Assembly: GCF_036010325.1 (NCBI RefSeq)
Contig: NZ_CP108549.1
Span: 5,270,001 to 5,334,000 of the forward strand
Direction: 5' to 3'
Origin: Streptomyces sp. NBC_01210
GTDB lineage: Bacteria; Actinomycetota; Actinomycetes; Streptomycetales; Streptomycetaceae
DNA: 64,000 nucleotides
Part shown: positions 1-8,809 of the stretch, one piece after another
Layout of the letters: each line of letters begins with the position of its first letter
How positions within the stretch are numbered: the first letter of the stretch is position 1
The notes under the pieces: generated by a model
What the model saw: the letters and a program-made list of their open reading frames with translations, nothing else
Told to the model about the DNA's origin: nothing
The model's database searches: none
Made by a program: the position numbers and the translations under genes

Positions 1-2
1 AC

Positions 3-185
3 ACCGGCGCCCTCGACGTGGAGGACGCACGCCTGATCACCCGCTACTACCGGGACAGTCCAGCGCCGGACACGATCACTTCCCGGCCTTCGAACCGGGC
101 CGGAGCCAGCCAGCGTCAGCGCCGCAGCCGGGCCGTCCGCCGCCTGACGCACGCAGCTTCTGACAGGTTCGCGACAGCGAAGTGA
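3..185 (+). CDS. C-terminal end of an unidentified protein (partial)
   Basis: An open frame enters from the left edge and stops at TGA 183-185, about 60 residues. The visible part starts with TGALDVEDARLITRYYRD and then becomes rich in Arg, Ser and Ala. It runs in the same direction as the conjugation-like operon that starts about 230 bases later, so it may be the last part of another gene of that element. There is no recognisable domain in the visible part and no start codon in the window. I cannot name it, and the frame could be chance, although the GC-rich third positions favour coding. Confidence 0.4.
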   Translation, partial: TGALDVEDARLITRYYRDSPAPDTITSRPSNRAGASQRQRRSRAVRRLTHAASDRFATAK

Positions 186-233
186 CACCCTCGTGACACA
201 AGTCACCTGAACTTTAGGTCAGTTGGGTGTCAC
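182..233. repeat. Inverted repeat, possible terminator or operator
   Basis: GTGACACCC at 182-190 is mirrored perfectly by GGGTGTCAC at 225-233. Between the arms is a second, imperfect pair (CACCT / AGGT). It sits directly after the stop of the partial upstream gene and before the TcpC-like gene, so it could end the first transcript or be an operator for the second. No T-tract follows. Confidence 0.35.
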
Positions 234-413
234 ACCAGAACCAGTGGGCGCACCTCTCACATGAGGGACCCAATTTCCCGCCCATCAGCACAGCCATCAG
301 AGAGGCCCCGGAGGACCCGTGATCGCCATCCCCGCAGCGTCCTTGGACGAGGACGGACGAAACGTCGTCGATCCCCGACGCCTGGTGCTGTGGAACGCTC
401 ATGGAGGCATGCG

Positions 414-1643
414 ATGAAACGCGGCCGGAAGCTCAAGAACAAGAAGCAGGAGACGGAGCGGCCGCCCGCGGGCCGCACGCCCGGCCGGGCCGCGCGCTAC
501 CAAGCACGGCCGCCGGAGGGGGCCGATGGCCTCAACGATGCCGATGAGCTCAACGATGCCGATGAGCTCGACGATGCCGATGGGCTCGACGAAGCCGCCA
601 CCGGCTGGCAGCAGACCACCGTCAAGATGGCCGGCCTCACCAGACTTGCCACGGCCTGCATCTGGGCTCTGCTGCTGGCCGGACCGGCGATCGGTCTCTT
701 TGCGGTGGCCGTCGCCGGGTCCTCGCGTGCCGCACCGACCACGACGGCGGCACCGACAGCCGACCAGCCCTCGGCCACCGGCCCCACCGGATTCGCGGAG
801 CTGTATCTTGCGGCGTACATCTCGGCGGGGGAAGGAACGGAGGACAGTCTCGCGCCCTACTACGCCGAGCCCGTGACGCTTGCCAACAAGCCTGGCTCGC
901 GCACCGCCACCCGTATTGTCACGGTGGCAGCCCAACCGGTCGGCAAGGGCTACTGGGCCATGACGGTCGCAGCCCAGATCTCGGCGAAGGGCGAGAACGG
1001 CAAGACCACCGACCGCGGGCTGCACTACTTCCGGGTCGGAGTCCAGGTCTCCGGGACCCCCGAGGCCGGCGGTACCGCCAAGCCCGCCAAGGCCGGATCC
1101 AAAGAGGCGCTCTACGCCGCGACCTCACTACCGGCCGAGGTCAACGCCCCGGCCACTGCGGAGCACGGGGACCTCACCTACGGACCGGGCGACGGGGTGA
1201 GCGAGAGCGACCCGGTGAGCGACACGGTGAGCCGCTTCATCGCCGCCTACCTGACCGGCCAGGGGGAACTGAACCGCTACGTCTCCCCCGGACTCCGGGT
1301 CACGCCGATCGTTCCGGCTCCCTACGCAGCGACGCTCGTCACCGGGCTCCGGGACGATCAGGAGGAGGACGGGGACAGCACGGACGACGACTCGATTCCG
1401 GCGGACGGCACTCGGCGGCGCGTACTGGCCACCGTGAGCGCGACGTCGGGAGGCGAGGACTACCTGCTGACCTACGCACTCACTCTGAGCACGCGGGACG
1501 GGCGCTGGGAGGTGGCGGCGCTCGACACCGCGCCCGCTCTCTCTGCCGAACAGACCGGACCGGTGTCCGGAAGCGCCTCGCCGACGCCGAGCGTCGCGCC
1601 GAGCGAGAACTCAGCCTCCCCGACGGACTCCGCCGGGGACTGA
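414..1643 (+). CDS. TcpC-like conjugal transfer protein
   Basis: This 409-residue protein has a highly charged N-terminal cytoplasmic segment, one membrane helix at about residues 76-98, and a large outer domain with Thr/Pro/Ser-rich linkers. The layout matches TcpC-type conjugation proteins (VirB8-like fold, NTF2-like repeats), which sit in the membrane and scaffold the transfer channel. I chose ATG 414 because GGAGG at 403-407 lies just upstream; the frame is open from 261 but without a comparable site. It is the first gene of a seven-gene run that includes VirB4-, VirB6- and VirB1-like proteins. An acidic 6-residue tandem repeat lies between residues 40 and 60. The family call rests on architecture and neighbours more than on motifs. 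Confidence 0.7.
   Translation: MKRGRKLKNKKQETERPPAGRTPGRAARYQARPPEGADGLNDADELNDADELDDADGLDEAATGWQQTTVKMAGLTRLATACIWALLLAGPAIGLFAVAVAGSSRAAPTTTAAPTADQPSATGPTGFAELYLAAYISAGEGTEDSLAPYYAEPVTLANKPGSRTATRIVTVAAQPVGKGYWAMTVAAQISAKGENGKTTDRGLHYFRVGVQVSGTPEAGGTAKPAKAGSKEALYAATSLPAEVNAPATAEHGDLTYGPGDGVSESDPVSDTVSRFIAAYLTGQGELNRYVSPGLRVTPIVPAPYAATLVTGLRDDQEEDGDSTDDDSIPADGTRRRVLATVSATSGGEDYLLTYALTLSTRDGRWEVAALDTAPALSAEQTGPVSGSASPTPSVAPSENSASPTDSAGD
531..590 (+). repeat. 18-bp tandem repeat inside the TcpC-like gene
   Basis: CTCAACGATGCCGATGAG occurs at 531-548 and again exactly at 549-566. A third unit at 567-584 differs at two positions, and a partial fourth starts at 585. It encodes the acidic repeat L-N/D-D-A-D-E/G, so copy-number changes would keep the frame. 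Confidence 0.85.
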
Positions 1644-1678
1644 CACACCAAGCAGCTCATCACACGAGGGGATTACAC

Positions 1679-2020
1679 ATGAGCTACGCGAGCACTGACA
1701 TGGTCCAACTCGCCGCGAACGGCGATGTCTTCCAGTGGGTCAAGGACACACTCGGCAATATCAAGACCCTTGCCGTCTCAGCGGCCACTGTGATGGCCAT
1801 CGTCGCCACGGTCATGGCCTATGCGAAGACGAAGTCCTGGGCGGGCACCCTTACCGCGGCCATCCTGGGCGCCGTTGTCGTGTTCGCCGTATCGAACATC
1901 GACGACCTCAGCAACATGGTGGACAGCGAGGTGCCCGACAAGAAGGGATCCGGCCCGGTCTCCGTCGTGGAGGTACCCCAGCCGCTGGGACACACCGTCA
2001 AGCAGGCTGACCTGCTGTGA
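1679..2020 (+). CDS. Small two-helix membrane protein, VirB2/TrbC-like position
   Basis: A 113-residue protein with two hydrophobic stretches at about residues 32-48 and 57-74, separated by a short Lys-containing loop (AKTKSW), then a hydrophilic tail. Size, topology and place in the operon (before VirB3- and VirB4-like genes) resemble pilin-type VirB2/TrbC proteins, but there is no signal-peptide cleavage region typical of Gram-negative pilins. GAGGGG ends about eight bases before ATG 1679. The next gene starts inside its stop codon (GTGA), so the two are translationally coupled. Role inferred from context. Confidence 0.7.
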   Translation: MSYASTDMVQLAANGDVFQWVKDTLGNIKTLAVSAATVMAIVATVMAYAKTKSWAGTLTAAILGAVVVFAVSNIDDLSNMVDSEVPDKKGSGPVSVVEVPQPLGHTVKQADLL

Positions 2021-2595
2021 GCGAGGGGCCGTCCGAGGAACGGGTGCTGGTCGGGCATTCCTACACCCGGGCACGCAAACACCCTCTCGTCATCGGCAAG
2101 CTCCCCGGCGGCGGGCGGATCCCGGGTGGCCCGTACACGATCACCCAGATCGTCACCATGGTGGGGGTCTTCATACTCCTGCTGGGCCTGAGGGATCTGT
2201 GGGCGGTCTTCGGACTGGGGAACGCCCTCATCCTGATCGCGTTTCCCTGGGGACTCGCGTGGCTGATGCGGTACGCCCGGATGGACGGCCGCGACCCCGC
2301 GCGGGCGCTGCTCGGTCTGATCACCTACGGCACCTCCCCGCCGGGCGGCCGGCTTGCCGGCCGCCCACAGCGGACGTTCCGTTCCAAGTCGGTCACCGCG
2401 CGGGTGACGGTCCGGCTGCGGCCCCCGACCGCGGGTTCGGCCCCGGCACCCGCCGCCGGGGCCCAGCCGGTACGGCTCATCACTACGACGGGCCGTACCG
2501 GCGGGCAGCGGCCCGACGCGGCACCCGCCACCCAGGCCGCCGCCCGGCCCCGTACACGCCTTCAGGAACTGCTCGACGATGCAGAGCGGAAATGA
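2017..2595 (+). CDS. PrgI/VirB3-like membrane protein
   Basis: This 192-residue protein has two closely spaced hydrophobic segments (about residues 42-60 and 67-85) near the N-terminus, followed by a long Pro/Ala/Arg-rich cytoplasmic tail. That is the VirB3/PrgI layout of small inner-membrane partners of the VirB4 ATPase. GTG 2017 overlaps the previous stop. The VirB4-like gene follows after 33 bases, which supports the assignment because the two usually act together and are often adjacent or fused. The sequence itself is poorly conserved, so the call leans on topology and gene order. Confidence 0.7.
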   Translation: MSEGPSEERVLVGHSYTRARKHPLVIGKLPGGGRIPGGPYTITQIVTMVGVFILLLGLRDLWAVFGLGNALILIAFPWGLAWLMRYARMDGRDPARALLGLITYGTSPPGGRLAGRPQRTFRSKSVTARVTVRLRPPTAGSAPAPAAGAQPVRLITTTGRTGGQRPDAAPATQAAARPRTRLQELLDDAERK

Positions 2596-2628
2596 ACAGG
2601 CACTGAACCGAAGGATGGACGAACTGCC

Positions 2629-5259
2629 ATGCGTCTTCCCGTGCGCCACATCAGCGGCAATCTGATCTGGACCACCAACGCGACGGTGTGGGCTGTGTGG
2701 CGGGTCGACTCCGACAACTACAGCCACGCCTCCAAGTCAGCCAAGCGCGAGAGGCTCAACGCGCTGGAGGCACTCTTCAAATCGCTCAAGGGAGAGGCCC
2801 TGCTGCTCAGCCTCTGCCCGCAGGTGGATGCCGCGAGCGTCGTCACCCGTATGACAGCGGGCATCGACCTGGACGCGTCCCCGGAGTACGTGGACCTGTC
2901 CCTGCGTGTTCTCGACGAACTGGAGGAGATGGAACTGTCGGGACGGGTCGACTTCCTCGCCGTACCGATGAAGCACACCGACTTCAAGCAGGCCACCAAG
3001 TCGGTGCTGTCGTCCGCTCACTACGAGGTGATGAGCACCTTCGGTCTGCCCACCACCCCGATCTCCAAGGCCGAGGAGGAACGCCGGATCGAGCAGGCCC
3101 GGCATCTCGCAGCCACCTGGCCGTCCGCCATCCGGCTGCGCCCCGCGACCGAGGGCGAGATCCTGTGGATCTACGGGCACTGCGCACGCCGGGGGCTGGC
3201 CGAACCCCTGCTTCCCGAACACGACGAGCCCCGCGCCGTGGTGGGCCGTGGCCGCGCCGTGGCGGCGTACTCGGAGGTGATTCTCGACGAGGGAGGGCGC
3301 AGCGACGGCATCGAGGAACGCCGTGGCGTGCCCCTCAATCCGTTCCGGCACCGCTATGTGAAGGCAACGACCGAGTTCGGCGACAGCTACCAGGCCTTCT
3401 CCATCCTGTCCGAGATGCCGGATGCCTTCGCCTTCCCCGGCAGCGAATACCTTGCCGCCCTGGACGACTTCGGGTTCCCGGTGGACTGGGCGGTACGGCT
3501 GCACATCGAGCCGGGCTCCAAGGCCGAGCCGAAGTCGCGCCGCCAGGCACGCGAACTGGCCCACCAGCGAGGGGAGTACGAGGGTGAGACGGCCGGCATC
3601 CCGGCCAGTCTGGACAAAGCAAGTACCTCCCTCAACGAGTACCGATCCCGGCTCACCTCGTCGTCCACCGAGGTGGAGGTCAGGGCGAGCGTGGTCACCT
3701 GCGTCTGGGGCCCGAGCCCGGAGGAGGCCGAGGAGAAGGCGGCCGCGCTGATCAACCACTTCGGCGGCAATGACTACACCCTGGTGCGGCCGATCGGGGA
3801 ACAGACTCCGCTCTTCCACAGCATGCTGCCCGGTACCCTCGTACCCCGGGTGATGAACGACTACGCGCAGTACCTGCTGGCCAAGGATTTCGCGATGGCC
3901 CTGCCCTTCTGCGGCCAGCAACTCGGCGACGACGGCGGATCGCTCTTCGGACTGCAGCTGAACGGCGGTGGAGCGCGCCCGGTCCTGGTGGACTTCAGCC
4001 TCGGCCCCCGGCTGAACGCCTCGGCTTCGGCGGTGTTCATCGGAGAGCTGGGTTCCGGCAAGTCGGTGGCCATGAAGACGGCCCTGTACTCGATCCTCAC
4101 CACCGGCCGTCGCATCGGCCGGGCCCGCAGCCGCGGCCGGGCGCTGGCCATCGACCGTACACCCCAGCAGGAGTGGGCCCGCTTCGCGCGTGCTTGCCCG
4201 GGCGAGACCCAGATCATCACCGTGGACGAGGAAGCCGAGGTGTCCCTGGACCCGCTGCGGGTCTTCAGCGGACCGCGTGCGGCCCGCTACACCGAGTCCT
4301 TCCTCACCCCGCTGCTGGACATCGCATCGATGAGCACCGAGGGCGTCACCCTCGCCGACGCCATCGACGCCACCCACAAGTCGCCCAACCCCAGCATGCG
4401 GCTGCTCCTGGACACCTTGACGGAACGCGCTCATACGGCCGATCCGAAGGATCCGGACGACCACAACGTACGGGCCGCGGCGAGTGAACTGGCCCGCAAG
4501 CTGCGCTCACTGGCCAAGAAGGACCTGGGCCGGGTGGTCTTCGACCCCGACCTGCCCGTCGTGGAGATCACGGACGCCGACACGATTGTCTTCTCGGCCT
4601 CGAACATCGGTCTGCCCAAGAAGACCGAGCTGGAAGGCCACCGACTCTCCAGCCTCGAAGTGGAGAAGAAGTTCGGCTGGCGGCTGATGTACCTGGTGGC
4701 CGCACTGTGCCGGGAGATTGCCTTCGCCGACCCCGAGGAGTTTGTCGGGGTATTTCTCGACGAGTGCTGGTGGCTGACCTCTTCGGCCGAGGGGACCGAA
4801 CTGCTGCTGGAGATCATCAATGACGGCCGTAAGCACGGCTGCGGCGCCTTCGCCGGCTCCCACGACCCGTACGACGTCGGTCCCGCCAACTCCGAGTACG
4901 GCGAGAAGATCCGTGGTCTGGTCTCGCACCGCTTCCTCTTCCGCCACCGCAACAAGCAACTGGCGGCCCGTGGACTGGAGTTCCTTGGCCTGGACGGCAA
5001 TGACCCGGAATTGATCAAGCTGGTGACCGAGAACCTGTCACCGATCAACGTCTCCGACGACGAGCGGCTGCTGCGGTCCGGCGAATGCCTCTACTACGAC
5101 CTGAAGAAACGGATTGGCGGCATGAAGGTCCTCATTCCCGCCGACGAGGAGGCCGCCGAGGCCATCCACACCACCCCTGGCCGCGCCACCCTCGACGAGC
5201 CGGTCGAAGCGGCGGGGGCGGTCGACCTGGTGAAGGCTGACGAGGTGGCAACCATATGA
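2629..5259 (+). CDS. VirB4/TraC-like conjugation ATPase
   Basis: An 876-residue ATP-binding protein. The Walker A motif GELGSGKS is at about residues 472-479, and the Walker B segment VFLDECWWL at about 706-714, followed by a helicase-like C-terminal part that includes an H-R-x-x-x-R stretch. The N-terminal half (about 1-450) matches the membrane-contacting region of VirB4/TraC family proteins, which power assembly and substrate transfer in type IV secretion systems. The start is ATG 2629, preceded by AAGGA-type bases. Its stop overlaps the ATG of the polytopic membrane protein (ATATGA at 5254-5259). It is the most confidently identified transfer component in the window. Confidence 0.9.
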   Translation: MRLPVRHISGNLIWTTNATVWAVWRVDSDNYSHASKSAKRERLNALEALFKSLKGEALLLSLCPQVDAASVVTRMTAGIDLDASPEYVDLSLRVLDELEEMELSGRVDFLAVPMKHTDFKQATKSVLSSAHYEVMSTFGLPTTPISKAEEERRIEQARHLAATWPSAIRLRPATEGEILWIYGHCARRGLAEPLLPEHDEPRAVVGRGRAVAAYSEVILDEGGRSDGIEERRGVPLNPFRHRYVKATTEFGDSYQAFSILSEMPDAFAFPGSEYLAALDDFGFPVDWAVRLHIEPGSKAEPKSRRQARELAHQRGEYEGETAGIPASLDKASTSLNEYRSRLTSSSTEVEVRASVVTCVWGPSPEEAEEKAAALINHFGGNDYTLVRPIGEQTPLFHSMLPGTLVPRVMNDYAQYLLAKDFAMALPFCGQQLGDDGGSLFGLQLNGGGARPVLVDFSLGPRLNASASAVFIGELGSGKSVAMKTALYSILTTGRRIGRARSRGRALAIDRTPQQEWARFARACPGETQIITVDEEAEVSLDPLRVFSGPRAARYTESFLTPLLDIASMSTEGVTLADAIDATHKSPNPSMRLLLDTLTERAHTADPKDPDDHNVRAAASELARKLRSLAKKDLGRVVFDPDLPVVEITDADTIVFSASNIGLPKKTELEGHRLSSLEVEKKFGWRLMYLVAALCREIAFADPEEFVGVFLDECWWLTSSAEGTELLLEIINDGRKHGCGAFAGSHDPYDVGPANSEYGEKIRGLVSHRFLFRHRNKQLAARGLEFLGLDGNDPELIKLVTENLSPINVSDDERLLRSGECLYYDLKKRIGGMKVLIPADEEAAEAIHTTPGRATLDEPVEAAGAVDLVKADEVATI

Positions 5260-7622
5260 CGGCTCTCACGGGGGTGGTCCGGCAGCCGCGCTTCTGGCTG
5301 CGCCTGCTGGTCCTGGTGGCAATACCGCTCATCGTCACACTGATCCTCGGGCACCAGGCCGCCTGGGCCGCAGACGACTGCCGGCCCAAGGACGAAGTAC
5401 CGAACCTCTACTGCGAGCCGCCGAAGACCACGGACGGGGGCAAGGTCCTCGGCGTCTTCGACGTCGTCGACAAGAACGGCGTCCCGATCAGTGCCTACGG
5501 TCTGAACGTCGACCAGGGGGGCACGTTCGATGTACTCAGCAAGATCAACGCCTTCCTGATCAGCATGGGCTTCGGCCTGATCAAGATCGTGATCGGCTTC
5601 GCCTGCTGGCTCGTCGCGTGGGCCCTGGACTTCGGCCTGGCCAAAACGCTGCTCGATCCGGTGTCCGATGTGGCCGCCACCATCAAGCTCCGGGTGCTCG
5701 ACAGACTCGAGCTGAAGGTGCTCTTTCTGACGCTCGCGACTGTCTGGGCCGGCTACCACATCCTGTTCAAGAAGCGGTCCAAGGGATGGGCCGAAATCTC
5801 CATGTCCCTTGTCATCGCCTCTCTCGCCACGGTCACGCTGGCGAACCCGGGCGCGGTGCTGATCGGCAATGCCGACGACACGGGTGTGCTCGGCACAACC
5901 AAGCAGTTCTCGCTGACGATCGCCGATGTGGTCCTCGAGGACGACTGTGCCGCCGGGCCCAAGGCCGGCACGGACAAGAACACCAAACCGGCCTCCTGCT
6001 CAGGTCAGAACAAAGGGGACAAAAAAGCGGATGCGGTGAGCCGCCCGATCACCGATGGCCTGGTCGACGCCTTCATCCAGCGCCCGGTCTGGGTTCTCTA
6101 CACGGGCAAGCCCATCGACGGGAAATGCAGTGCAGCGTATGGCAAATCCACCCTTGCCCGGTACAACTTCAACCGGATCGTGCTGCCGCGAATCATCGAA
6201 AAGATGGAGCAGGATGAGGCCGACGACAGCTGGCTCGACGACCTCGGCAAGGCCTTCGCCGATGCCTTCTCGCTCACGTCGTTGAAGGACGCCCTGCTGA
6301 TCGCCACTGGCAATCCGTGGGCCATCTACACGGTGGTCACAGAGAATCAACAACAGGCAGTCGACAAGTTCAGAAAGGACCTGGAGAAGACTCCGGCCTG
6401 GGAGCAGTACGTCAAGCCCGCTGACCAGGAAGTCGAGGCGGCATGCGGTGGTGGCCGCCCCTTGGAGGACCAGCAGCTGTCCGCCTCACTGGACAACGTC
6501 CTCAGCGTCTGGTTCATCGCGCTGGCCGCGCTCATCGTCGTGGTGCTGGTGGTGGCCGTCTCCCTCACGTTCCTGACCTCACAGGTGTGGATGGCCATCG
6601 AAGTCATCCGGGCCCAACCGGCCCTGGTCGCGGGCATCCTGCCGGGCGGCGGCCGCACGGCGATGTGGAACTGGGTCTCCGGGGTCACCCGGGTGGTGTT
6701 GGCGATCTTCATGTCGGTGATGTTCCTGACCTTCTTCCTCATCATGGTCATCGCGGTGCTGGACGCCAGGACCGGCGAGATCATGACGGTCAAGTTCCTC
6801 ACCATCGACATCCTCGCCGTCGGATTCGTGGTCTTCCGCAAGAAGGTCACGGCCGCCGCCAAGAACATCGCCACCAACTTCGGCCAGCGGATGGCCAGCA
6901 AGACGGGCGGTGCCGTCAACGAGGACGAGCTCGCGCCGTCCGCCTTCTACAACTCCACGGCCGGAGCGCCCTCGGCGCTGTCTCAGCTCAAGGATGACAA
7001 GGGCACGCTCGGCAAGATGGGCAAGGGTGCCCGCGACTTGTGGCTCGGCAAGCCGAAGGAAGGCGGCGCTGAAGGCGGTGCAGCCGGCCGTGGCGGCGGT
7101 GGAGGCGGTGGCAAGCCGAAGAAGAACCTGAAGCAGCGGATCGGGGGCGCAATCAGAGTGGGCACCGAGGTGGCCGCTGCCGTCGGTTCCGGTGGCACGA
7201 CCGCCGCTGTTCAGGCCACGGCCAAGACCGCCCTGAAGAACCGGCTCAAGAACGCGGCGAAGAACCGCCTGTCGAAGAACCGCGTCGGGCGTGCCACTCT
7301 CGCCACGGCCCGTACTGGCCGCTACATCGCCAAGGAAGCCCCCGTCACCCGCGGCCGGTTGAGGGACCAGGTCGGTGAATCCAGGCGCGACCTCGAGCGG
7401 GAGTCGCGACAGCAGTCCCGCGAGGGCGACCAGACCCGCAACGCCCAGCGGGACGCGAACAGGCAGATGCGCCAGACGAGGAGTCAGCAGCGCAACGACG
7501 GGCAGCGGTTGAACCGCACGCTGAACAACAGGCGCAACCAGCAACAGAACCGGCGCCGTTCCGGTGGCAATGGACGCAACAACCGCCGCAATGGAAGGGG
7601 CGGTGGAGGTAATGGCTCGTGA
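5256..7622 (+). CDS. TrbL/VirB6-like polytopic membrane protein with basic tail
   Basis: This 788-residue protein begins with a hydrophobic segment (residues 12-35, possible signal anchor ending in AWA). It has further membrane helices near 95-130, 155-205 and, in the middle, around 415-445 and 470-530. The C-terminal 240 residues are hydrophilic: a Gly-rich linker (GRGGGGGGGKPKK), a stretch of Lys/Ala repeats, then an extremely Arg/Gln/Asn-rich tail. A polytopic core after VirB4 is typical of TrbL/VirB6 channel components. The tail could bind DNA or acidic surfaces, which is inference. It overlaps the genes before and after it by four bases, so the operon is tightly coupled. Confidence 0.85.
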   Translation: MTALTGVVRQPRFWLRLLVLVAIPLIVTLILGHQAAWAADDCRPKDEVPNLYCEPPKTTDGGKVLGVFDVVDKNGVPISAYGLNVDQGGTFDVLSKINAFLISMGFGLIKIVIGFACWLVAWALDFGLAKTLLDPVSDVAATIKLRVLDRLELKVLFLTLATVWAGYHILFKKRSKGWAEISMSLVIASLATVTLANPGAVLIGNADDTGVLGTTKQFSLTIADVVLEDDCAAGPKAGTDKNTKPASCSGQNKGDKKADAVSRPITDGLVDAFIQRPVWVLYTGKPIDGKCSAAYGKSTLARYNFNRIVLPRIIEKMEQDEADDSWLDDLGKAFADAFSLTSLKDALLIATGNPWAIYTVVTENQQQAVDKFRKDLEKTPAWEQYVKPADQEVEAACGGGRPLEDQQLSASLDNVLSVWFIALAALIVVVLVVAVSLTFLTSQVWMAIEVIRAQPALVAGILPGGGRTAMWNWVSGVTRVVLAIFMSVMFLTFFLIMVIAVLDARTGEIMTVKFLTIDILAVGFVVFRKKVTAAAKNIATNFGQRMASKTGGAVNEDELAPSAFYNSTAGAPSALSQLKDDKGTLGKMGKGARDLWLGKPKEGGAEGGAAGRGGGGGGGKPKKNLKQRIGGAIRVGTEVAAAVGSGGTTAAVQATAKTALKNRLKNAAKNRLSKNRVGRATLATARTGRYIAKEAPVTRGRLRDQVGESRRDLERESRQQSREGDQTRNAQRDANRQMRQTRSQQRNDGQRLNRTLNNRRNQQQNRRRSGGNGRNNRRNGRGGGGNGS

Positions 7623-8809
7623 GCACGGACGCCGCAGACGAGCCCATGAGCGCCGCCAAGAAGCTACTTATAGCGCTCGCGATCGCCACGGTTCTTCCCT
7701 GGGTCTTCCTCTTTCTGGTGATATCCATGGCGGCGAACCTGCTGCCCGGCGGCGACGACGACTCGAAGCAGAAGGTTCCACCCGAGGTGAGTTGCGTCAA
7801 GGTCGCGGGCATTCCCAAGCCGACCTGCGAGGCCTACCTGTCGGCCGAAATCAAGATCAAGACGGTCCGGCCGAAGTGCACGAACCTCCGATGGACGCTG
7901 CTGGCCGGCATCGGAAAGATCGAGTCCAACCACGGCCAGTACGCCGGTGCCAAGGTCATCGACAAGTACGGGAAGGAGTACGGCAATGTCGTGCCGCCGG
8001 TCATCGGCATTCCGCTGAACGGCCGCGAGGGCACCGCCCTCATCTACGACACCGACGACGGCAAGTACGACAACGACACGGTCTACGACCGGGCCGTGGG
8101 CCCCACCCAGTTCATACCTCAGACCTGGGAGAGCGTCGCCCAGGACGGTGACGAGGACGGTGACACCGATCCGCAGAACGTCTTCGACTCGGCGCTCACC
8201 ACCGCGGCGTACCTCTGTGGGACGGGCGAGGCGGACTTCTCCGACAAGAAGGTGGAGCACGACGCCATCCTCCGCTACAACCACTCGGAGAAGTACGTCT
8301 CCGACGTCCTGGCGGCGAAGGCCGAGTACGACGCCCTCGGTGACGTCTCAGGTCCGATCGACGCCTCGGAGAAGGCCCAGAAGGTCATCGCGGCAGCGCG
8401 TAAGCACAAGGGCGTCGACTACTCCTGGGGAGGCGGTGACGCGCACGGCCCGTCGTACGGCATCTGCTGTTCCCCCGGCGGGCATGACGGCAGGAAGACC
8501 TTCGGGTTCGACTGCTCGGGCCTGACCGAGTACGCATATGCCCAAGTCAGTCTGATGATCGGCAGCACGGCGCAGGCACAGCACGACAGTGGCAAGGTTC
8601 GGGTCACCAGCTCACCCGGAAGTCTGGCCGGCGCGAAACCGGGGGACTTGCTGTTCTTCTCGGACAATCCGGGCAGCGGCAAAGGTCTCCACCATGTCTC
8701 CATCTATCTCGGCAAGAACATGCAGATCGAGGCACCGCGCACGGGGGACGTCGTCAAGGAGTCCCCAGTACGGAGCAACGAGCTGGACAGCATCGGACAC
8801 CTCGAATGA
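7619..8809 (+). CDS. VirB1-like lytic transglycosylase fused to NlpC/P60 peptidase
   Basis: A 396-residue bifunctional cell-wall hydrolase. One membrane anchor lies at about residues 15-38. A soluble lytic transglycosylase domain follows, with catalytic Glu102 in KIESNHG and the GPTQFIPQTW motif. The C-terminal NlpC/P60 domain has Cys299 in FDCSGL and a downstream His in GLHHVSIYLG. The two activities cut glycan strands and stem peptides, opening the wall locally for the transfer apparatus, as VirB1/Orf14-type proteins do in Gram-positive conjugation. GTG 7619 overlaps the previous stop; its own stop overlaps ATG 8806. The start could alternatively be ATG 7646 without loss of the anchor. Confidence 0.9.
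   Translation: MSTDAADEPMSAAKKLLIALAIATVLPWVFLFLVISMAANLLPGGDDDSKQKVPPEVSCVKVAGIPKPTCEAYLSAEIKIKTVRPKCTNLRWTLLAGIGKIESNHGQYAGAKVIDKYGKEYGNVVPPVIGIPLNGREGTALIYDTDDGKYDNDTVYDRAVGPTQFIPQTWESVAQDGDEDGDTDPQNVFDSALTTAAYLCGTGEADFSDKKVEHDAILRYNHSEKYVSDVLAAKAEYDALGDVSGPIDASEKAQKVIAAARKHKGVDYSWGGGDAHGPSYGICCSPGGHDGRKTFGFDCSGLTEYAYAQVSLMIGSTAQAQHDSGKVRVTSSPGSLAGAKPGDLLFFSDNPGSGKGLHHVSIYLGKNMQIEAPRTGDVVKESPVRSNELDSIGHLE

Noticed and set aside
78..113. CCGG...TTCGAA...CCGG as a tRNA 3' end used as integration site
   Set aside because: The stem-loop does not fit a T-arm (eight-base loop), and it lies in an open frame.
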